Below, in pieces: positions 5,036 to 9,204 of a DNA stretch of 9,204 nt; the first letter of the stretch is position 1; each line of letters opens with the position of its first letter. The position numbers were made by a program, and so were the translations under genes. The stretch is from an uncultured Tessaracoccus sp. (GTDB lineage: Bacteria; Actinomycetota; Actinomycetes; Propionibacteriales; Propionibacteriaceae). The notes under the pieces are model-generated. The model saw only the letters and a list, made by a program, of their open reading frames with translations. It ran no database searches and was not told where the DNA came from. The stretch is taken from contig NZ_CAMYPD010000069.1 in assembly GCF_947286155.1 (NCBI RefSeq), positions 1 through 9,204 on the forward strand. Direction: 5' to 3'.

Positions 5036-5860
5036 ATGACCAACCGCACGGTGTTACGTCCCGACGGTGTCTCGATCGCGGTCACTGACCTCGGTGGCGA
5101 TGGCCCCGTCGTCGTACTGCTGCACGGTCTCGCGGGGAGCTCGCGCGAGCTGCTGCCAACGGCGCAAGCGTTGCCGGGATATCGGGTGCTGCTCGTGGAC
5201 CAGCGGGGGCACGGTGCGAGTACACGGCTTCCCAATGACTTGTCGCGCGATGCCTTCGTCGGAGACGTCGTCGCTGTCCTCGAGGAGCTCATCCCTGGGC
5301 AGCGCGCGGTGCTCGTCGGGCAGTCGATGAAAGCCCATACCGCGTTCCTCGTCGCGGTGGCGCGACCAGACCTGGTCAAAGGGCTCGTGATGCTGGAAGG
5401 GCATGTGAAGGGCAGCGATGATTCGGGCGAGGCCGCACAGCTCGGCAGGTATTTCGCGTCGTGGCCAGTGCCGTTCGAGGACGAGGCCGCGGCGAGAGAG
5501 TTCCTGGGCGGGGACGCGATCGTCGATGCCTGGGTGGCAGACTTCGAACTGACAGATCATGGCCTCGTCCCGCGCTTCGACGCCGCCGTCATGCAGCGCG
5601 TGATCGAGGCGGTGCACGAGCCCCGCTGGGACGAGTGGGAGGCTCTGACGGTCCCGACACTCGCGGTGTTCGCGAAGCATGGGATGTTCGGCAACGACGA
5701 TCGGGACGCATTGATCCGGCGCAGGCCCCAGACAGACAGGATTGATCTCGATGGCGGTAGCCATGACGCGCACCTCGACGCCTTCGATATGTGGATCGAC
5801 GTGCTCAGCCGCTGGCTGGACCGCCAGCGAATCGATGCCACGCACGCCCACGGGCGCTGA
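5036..5860 (+). CDS. Alpha/beta-fold hydrolase
   Basis: This encodes 274 residues, a single cytosolic alpha/beta-hydrolase domain. Visible elements are the oxyanion HGLAG (30-34), DQRGHGAS (55-62), the nucleophile elbow VGQSMKAHTAF with Ser97, and the late GGSHDAHLD with the likely catalytic His243. Lys99 is odd: this position after the nucleophile is normally Gly or Ala (GQSMGAH is common), and a bulky Lys could distort the elbow. The start ATG 5036 follows GGAGGT at 5027-5032. It is the second gene after the BPL-N lipoprotein. The substrate is unknown; esterases, enol-lactonases and haloperoxidase-like enzymes share this pattern. Confidence 0.9.
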   Translation: MTNRTVLRPDGVSIAVTDLGGDGPVVVLLHGLAGSSRELLPTAQALPGYRVLLVDQRGHGASTRLPNDLSRDAFVGDVVAVLEELIPGQRAVLVGQSMKAHTAFLVAVARPDLVKGLVMLEGHVKGSDDSGEAAQLGRYFASWPVPFEDEAAAREFLGGDAIVDAWVADFELTDHGLVPRFDAAVMQRVIEAVHEPRWDEWEALTVPTLAVFAKHGMFGNDDRDALIRRRPQTDRIDLDGGSHDAHLDAFDMWIDVLSRWLDRQRIDATHAHGR

Positions 5861-5861
5861 T

Positions 5862-5906
5862 GGTTCTCAGTGCCGGAGCTCGGTGGAGTTCCGGTTCAAC
5901 GTCTAG
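5862..5906 (+). pseudogene. 3' remnant of an unidentified gene (tail copy 3)
   Basis: Right after the hydrolase stop, the frame ending at TAG 5904-5906 reads CRSSVEFRFNV. The last eight codons differ from copy 2 only at synonymous third bases (TTC/TTT, GTC/GTT). The preceding six codons align with copy 2 at nucleotide level but are degenerate. CCGGAGCTC (5873-5881) and GAGTTCCGG (5886-5894) can pair around a 4-base loop with one G-T pair, so this copy also sits in a dyad. The IS481 scrap begins 20 bases later. Confidence 0.45.
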
Positions 5907-5925
5907 TTGTTCTCTGCCCGGGGAG

Positions 5926-6107
5926 GTCGGCTACGCGTTCGGCTTCTGATGTGTAGGTGCGAGCGCAGGCGCACTCCTCGAGCATGGTGCGGTTGAATCG
6001 TTCGACCTTGCCGTTGGTTTGTGGCCGATTCGGGAGAGTGTGCTTGTGGCTGATGCCCTCACCGAATGCGGTCTTGAAGGCGCTCGAGCGGTATTTTCAC
6101 CCTTGTC
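5926..6107 (-). pseudogene. IS481-family transposase remnant
   Basis: Read on the minus strand, the frame gives YRSSAFKTAFGEGISHKHTL followed by PNRPQTNGKVERFNRTMLEE and TYTSEAERVAD. This is the conserved stretch around the catalytic Glu of IS481 DDE transposases. It breaks off at about 5926, where the usual PEWLHTYNHHRGH motif should follow. At the upstream end a DKGE segment (normally DNG, with the second catalytic Asp) is one frame off, because a base is missing near 6091-6098. Only about 60 codons survive and no terminal repeats were found. The rest of 5861-6256 (6108-6256) shows nothing recognisable. Confidence 0.85.
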
Positions 6108-6256
6108 CAGCCAACCCGCCAACCCTCACGTACTCCACCTCCGTGGCCCGTGCAGCTTGCCAAGGCACTGGAGGGACACGTTGCCATCGATTGACAGCGC
6201 GGGCCCAAAAGTCATTCGGTTGCGGAACGCTGTGCGGTCTGGTGGGGAGTACCCGC

Positions 6257-6276
6257 TATACTGTTGATAATTCAAC
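6257..6276 (+). promoter_or_regulatory. -10 box and GTTGA-TAAT-TCAAC operator of the LLM gene
   Basis: TATACT (6257-6262) is a good -10 box. Directly after it lies the perfect dyad GTTGA-TAAT-TCAAC (6263-6276), placed over the expected transcription start. TTGA-x4-TCAA dyads of this type are typical of MarR-family operators. The -35 region is poor (TGCGGT at 6233-6238). A ribosome binding site TAGGAGGG (6277-6284) follows at once. Confidence 0.5.
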
Positions 6277-6286
6277 TAGGAGGGTC

Positions 6287-7318
6287 ATGAAGCGCTTTGG
6301 ATTCCTGAGCTTTGGTCATCACGGCCCGGAAGGTGACCCGTTCGACGCTCGAGCGTCGTTGCACAGCGCCATCGAGTTATCCGTCGCCGCCGATGAGCTG
6401 GGTGTCAACGGCGCCTACTTCCGGGTGCACCACTTCGCCAGGCAGGCGGCCTCGCCGATGCCGCTGCTGTCGGCGATCGCGGCGCGCACGAGGCACATCG
6501 AGGTCGGCACCGGCGTGATCGACCTGCGCTACGAGAATCCGCTCTACCTGGCCGAGGAGGCTGCCGCACTCGATCTCATCGCCGACGGGCGCGTCGCCCT
6601 GGGCGTGAGTCGCGGGTCGCCGGAGCCCGCCGATCGTGGCTGGGAGGCATTCGGCTACACCGGCTCGACCGACCCGCGCGGGGCGGACATCGCGCGCGAG
6701 AAGTTCCCGCTGTTCATGGCGGCGATCCGAGGCGAGAAGGTGGTCGATGCCGATCCGAAGCAGTTCCCCGTCGGTGCCCGGCTCGGCATCCAGCCGCATT
6801 CGCCAGGCTTGGATCGTCGCATCTGGTGGGGTGCTGGAAGCCGGGACACCGCCGTGTGGAGTGCGCAGCAGGGGGTCAACCTCATGAGCTCGACGCTGCT
6901 CACCGAGGCGACCGGCGCGAGCCTGGGTGGCCTGCAGGCTGAGCAGATCCAGCAGTACCGCGACGCTTGGGCCGAGGCCGGGCACGGGTGGGAGCCGCGC
7001 GTGTCGGTCAGCCGTTCGGTGTTCCCGATCGTGAGCGACCTTGACCGTCGTTACTTCGGCAGGGGAGGCCAGGGCCGTGACCAGGTGGGTGTCATTGACG
7101 GTTACACGTCGACGTTCGGCCGTACCTACGCGGACGAGCCGGACAAGCTCGTCGAGCAGTTGCGGGCGGGCGCGGCGGTGATGTCGGCGGACACGCTCAT
7201 GTTGACGATTCCCAACCAGGTCGGCACCCAGTACAACCTGCACGTGCTCGAATCGTTCGCGAAGTACGTTGCGCCCGAACTCGGCTGGGAGCCGGCGAAC
7301 GCTCCGTCGAATCCTTGA
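6287..7318 (+). CDS. LLM class flavin-dependent oxidoreductase
   Basis: This encodes 343 residues of the bacterial-luciferase-like (LLM) superfamily, FMN-dependent TIM-barrel enzymes in the cytosol. Seen are the opening FGFLSFGHHGP (4-14), AADELGVNGAYFRVHHFARQ (34-53), TRHIEVGTGVIDLRYENPLYLAEE (68-91) and DLIADGRVALGVSRGSPEP (97-115). This order (substrate-facing loop, beta strand 3-4 and the GR-GVSRG phosphate loop) is diagnostic of the class. The ATG at 6287 has a near-consensus ribosome binding site 2-9 bases upstream; the open frame further upstream is non-coding. The gene looks monocistronic and complete. The substrate cannot be deduced; monooxygenases of aldehydes, sulfonates and xenobiotics share this pattern. 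Confidence 0.93.
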   Translation: MKRFGFLSFGHHGPEGDPFDARASLHSAIELSVAADELGVNGAYFRVHHFARQAASPMPLLSAIAARTRHIEVGTGVIDLRYENPLYLAEEAAALDLIADGRVALGVSRGSPEPADRGWEAFGYTGSTDPRGADIAREKFPLFMAAIRGEKVVDADPKQFPVGARLGIQPHSPGLDRRIWWGAGSRDTAVWSAQQGVNLMSSTLLTEATGASLGGLQAEQIQQYRDAWAEAGHGWEPRVSVSRSVFPIVSDLDRRYFGRGGQGRDQVGVIDGYTSTFGRTYADEPDKLVEQLRAGAAVMSADTLMLTIPNQVGTQYNLHVLESFAKYVAPELGWEPANAPSNP

Positions 7319-7384
7319 CGCCGCACGCCCGTTTGACCAGCGATCCTCCGACCCGAGTTGCACAACTTTAGTGCCCGAGTGATG

Positions 7385-7820
7385 TGAGCGGCCCTCGATG
7401 GTGTCGATGGTGCGGTGTTCTTGCGCGGTGAGTGTTTGCCCATCACGGACCGCGCGCTTGGGGGAGTATTGCCAGATCATGGGGTGCCTTCGTGATCTGG
7501 GAGCCGACGATGAACCGCAGCCCGGCGGCATCGATTTCCTTCTCCGCCTCGAAATACAGCGTGATCACGTCAAACAACAACAGCGAAACGTCCCGGCAGG
7601 GCTGATTCCACACATGTGTGAAACTCGCTGCTGCGAGCTGTTCTCGGTAATCCCTGCTGGCGCAGCGCTGCAGGGCTCGTTTCACCGTCGACAGGTGCAC
7701 GGGTTGGAGGCCGAGTGCTTCGATCACGTGCAGGCTGTCCAGCTCCGAGGTCGGCTCTACTAGCCGAGCCAACACGAGTTGGAAGAACGTCTCATCCTTA
7801 CGCATCGGCTTAGGAACGAA
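7385..7820 (-). pseudogene. IS1634-family transposase remnant with two internal deletions
   Basis: On the minus strand the order is ETFFQLVLARLVEPTSELDS, then LLLFDVITLYFEAEKE, then IDAAGLRFIVGSQITKAPHD, and in another frame MIWQYSPKRAVRDGQTLTAQ. All four blocks belong to IS1634-type (IS4 superfamily) transposases but are normally separated. The catalytic stretch between FEAEKE and AGLRFIVGS is missing, with the junction near 7536-7540. The stretch between KAPHDL and IWQYSPKR is also missing, with the junction near 7473-7480. The N-terminus of the transposase is missing, and no terminal repeats were identified. It is not functional. It runs directly on from the arfB stop. Confidence 0.88.
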
Positions 7821-8264
7821 CTAGGGAATCTGAGGACGCCGTCTTGTCGACTTCAGCTCCGAGCGCCGTTTCTTCGCTTCAAGACGGCGTCGTACCGAGC
7901 CCTGCGTCGGCGTTGTCCTGCGCCGCGGGGGAGGAGGCGGAGCGAGCGCCTCGCGCAACAGGGCAGCCATGCGGCGACGTGCCTCGGCGCGGTTGCGGAC
8001 CTGCGACCGTTGGGTCGACGCAGACAAGGTAAGGACGGTGCCGTCCAGGAGGTGCTCGAGGTTGCGGAGGACGCGGCGACGCTGGGCGTCGGAGAGCGAT
8101 GCGCACGTGGCGATATTGATGGAAAGCTGTACCTTGCTGTCCGTCGTGTTGACGCCCTGGCCACCCGGCCCCGACGACTTCGCGAACCGCTCCGTCAGAT
8201 CGGCGGCTGCGATAACTACACCGCCGGGGATCCCCGGGCCGGGCGCGATGGTCAGGTCGTTCAT
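7821..8264 (-). CDS. arfB: ArfB-type peptidyl-tRNA hydrolase (ribosome rescue)
   Basis: This encodes 147 residues, close to the usual ArfB/YaeJ length. The N-terminal release-factor domain contains SSGPGGQGVNTTDSKVQL (30-47) with the catalytic GGQ at 34-36. The C-terminal tail is basic and probably disordered (PPRRRTTPTQ, then RRRLEAKKRRSELKSTRRRP). ArfB uses such a tail to probe the empty mRNA channel of stalled ribosomes before GGQ releases the peptide. The ATG at 8262-8264 is preceded by GGGTGG; the longer open frame upstream is not coding. The last three codons after RRRP (QIP-stop) probably derive from the transposon junction. The tail is long enough that function should be kept. Confidence 0.92.
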   Translation of the reverse strand: MNDLTIAPGPGIPGGVVIAAADLTERFAKSSGPGGQGVNTTDSKVQLSINIATCASLSDAQRRRVLRNLEHLLDGTVLTLSASTQRSQVRNRAEARRRMAALLREALAPPPPPRRRTTPTQGSVRRRLEAKKRRSELKSTRRRPQIP

Positions 8265-8362
8265 ACAGCCCACCCTACGTTCTTGCCGCCCGCGTGTGCC
8301 GCCTCGTCGTCGCGTCGAGAGGCATTCGACCTCCTCGGTGGTCGCCTCGTGGGAGTTTTCAG

Positions 8363-9204
8363 TCAGCTCAGGGACTTGGCTGCGCCGAAGTCTGTGGCCA
8401 GCGCCCGGGCCTTCTTCACCGCCGCGGACGAACCCTTCTTCGCCGCCAACGCACCGATGCCGTCCCACGCGTCAGCCGGGACGTACTCTCGGCGGGTGGC
8501 TTCAAGCAGGATCTCGGCGTGCAGCGTCACGACATCGAGGACGCGGTTTGCCCACTTCGGTAGCGTGTCCTGGTCCCCGGCAAACCGCAGGGGTTCGCTC
8601 AACGTTGGCCACAAGAACGGCAGCAATTCGGGCTGCTCCTCGAGGACGTGCACCACTCGTGCCGGGCTCCACACCTCGTGGTACGGCAGCAGCCCGATCA
8701 CGGCGGCCTTCACAGCAGCAGAGCCGTACGCCCTCTTTTCAGCAAGTTCCTGTACCAGTCTCGTCTTCACATGGATGTCCTCGTCGCGCACCGCCAGATA
8801 GGCGATCACTACCGCAACCAGCGCGTCGGAAAGCTCAGTTGCACCCCCGCTCAATGGGCGGTTCGTACCCTCGCGCCAGTTCCTGAAATCGTCGGCGACC
8901 AGGGCTTTGCCGTCCCAATGCAGCCAGCTTTCCTTGCCTTTCGGCTCGTCCTGGCTTACACGCCTGGAGATGGCCTGGCCCTCCTTCGCGATGTCGTAGA
9001 GCCATCTGGTCGGCCTATCAATCTCGAACACAGTCGCCGGGTAGCCGGGCACAACCATGTCGAGGTGCAGGTGGGTCTGTTTTGTGTTTGAACTCGATCC
9101 AGGTAACGAGTACGTCACCCCATCCGGGATGTTCGGTTTGGTCCCGGCTGCTGCCGGCCAGATCCGTTCGAACCGCGCTACGTCGAGCGCAGGCGTAGCA
9201 GGCT
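8363..9204 (-). CDS. Unrecognised protein, C-terminal part, runs off the window
   Basis: The minus-strand frame is open from the right edge to TGA at 8363-8365, at least 279 codons, so the true start lies outside the window; the GTG at 9116-9118 is internal or at best an alternative. No family is recognised. The N-terminal visible part has a compact beta-type stretch (HLHLDMVVPGYPATVFEIDR) followed by LYDIAKEGQAISRR and WLHWDGKALVADDFRNWREG. The second half is strongly alpha-helical (LSDALVAVVIAYLAVRDEDI to LVQELAEKRA, and onward) with Leu/Ala-rich repeats of the HEAT-like kind. There is no membrane segment and no signal peptide in view. It lies 98 bp upstream of arfB on the same strand and might be co-transcribed with it. 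Confidence 0.75.
   Translation of the reverse strand, partial: PATPALDVARFERIWPAAAGTKPNIPDGVTYSLPGSSSNTKQTHLHLDMVVPGYPATVFEIDRPTRWLYDIAKEGQAISRRVSQDEPKGKESWLHWDGKALVADDFRNWREGTNRPLSGGATELSDALVAVVIAYLAVRDEDIHVKTRLVQELAEKRAYGSAAVKAAVIGLLPYHEVWSPARVVHVLEEQPELLPFLWPTLSEPLRFAGDQDTLPKWANRVLDVVTLHAEILLEATRREYVPADAWDGIGALAAKKGSSAAVKKARALATDFGAAKSLS

Noticed and set aside
5957..6286. In-frame 110-codon N-terminal extension of the LLM gene.
   Set aside because: It crosses the IS481 remnant antisense and lacks homology; a strong ribosome binding site directly precedes ATG 6287.
6377..7531. Long minus-strand open frame of 384 codons opposite the LLM gene.
   Set aside because: It is antisense to a clear LLM oxidoreductase. 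Only its first part (about 7394-7480) has homology, and that belongs to the IS1634 remnant.
7779..8886. Two long plus-strand open frames opposite arfB and the right-edge gene.
   Set aside because: They are GC-rich shadows with Arg/Ser/Pro-rich translations and no recognisable motifs; the minus strand encodes arfB.

Overview
The window looks like accessory chromosomal DNA of a high-GC Gram-positive bacterium, most likely an actinobacterium of the Micrococcales type. Reasons are the GC-rich codon use, GTG and TTG starts, IS481- and IS1634-type transposase debris, and protein styles (LLM flavin oxidoreductase, FitAB and HigBA modules, Tat lipoprotein) common in that group. No rRNA, tRNA or CRISPR was seen. 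The genus assignment is inference.

Layout. Positions 1-256 hold three 19-bp iteron-like repeats and the 3' tail of an otherwise lost gene. A small VOC/glyoxalase-fold gene (257-607, minus) diverges from a TIGR02391 (Ymh) gene carrying a HEPN-like R-x4-H motif (713-1447, plus). Next come three toxin-antitoxin loci on the plus strand: an intact higBA (1707-2283), a second higBA whose toxin has decayed by frameshifts while its antitoxin stayed open (about 2426-2982), and an intact FitA/FitB (VapBC-type) pair (3134-3789). A truncated GNAT gene follows, butted against an unidentified C-terminal fragment (3786-4126). Three metabolic-looking genes come next: a Tat lipoprotein with a BPL-N/glutamine-amidotransferase fold (4201-4980), an alpha/beta hydrolase (5036-5860) and an LLM flavin oxidoreductase (6287-7318). 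Between the last two lies an IS481 transposase scrap. After the oxidoreductase an IS1634 transposase scrap runs on the minus strand directly behind arfB (7821-8264, minus), a ribosome-rescue hydrolase. The right edge holds an unrecognised gene on the minus strand that stays open to the end of the window.

How it fits together. The plus-strand block 1707-3789 is a toxin-antitoxin cluster with tight translational overlaps inside each pair. The intact loci probably stabilise the region, and the decayed one leaves an antitoxin that might cross-neutralise its neighbour. The most unusual signal is a short coding tail reading V-x-L-x-x-H-x-VEF-x-FNV-stop (degenerate upstream in the third copy). It occurs three times on the plus strand (ending 256, 1667 and 5906), each time at a boundary between unrelated modules. 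It looks like repeated 3' remnants of one gene family and may mark where cassettes were inserted or deleted.
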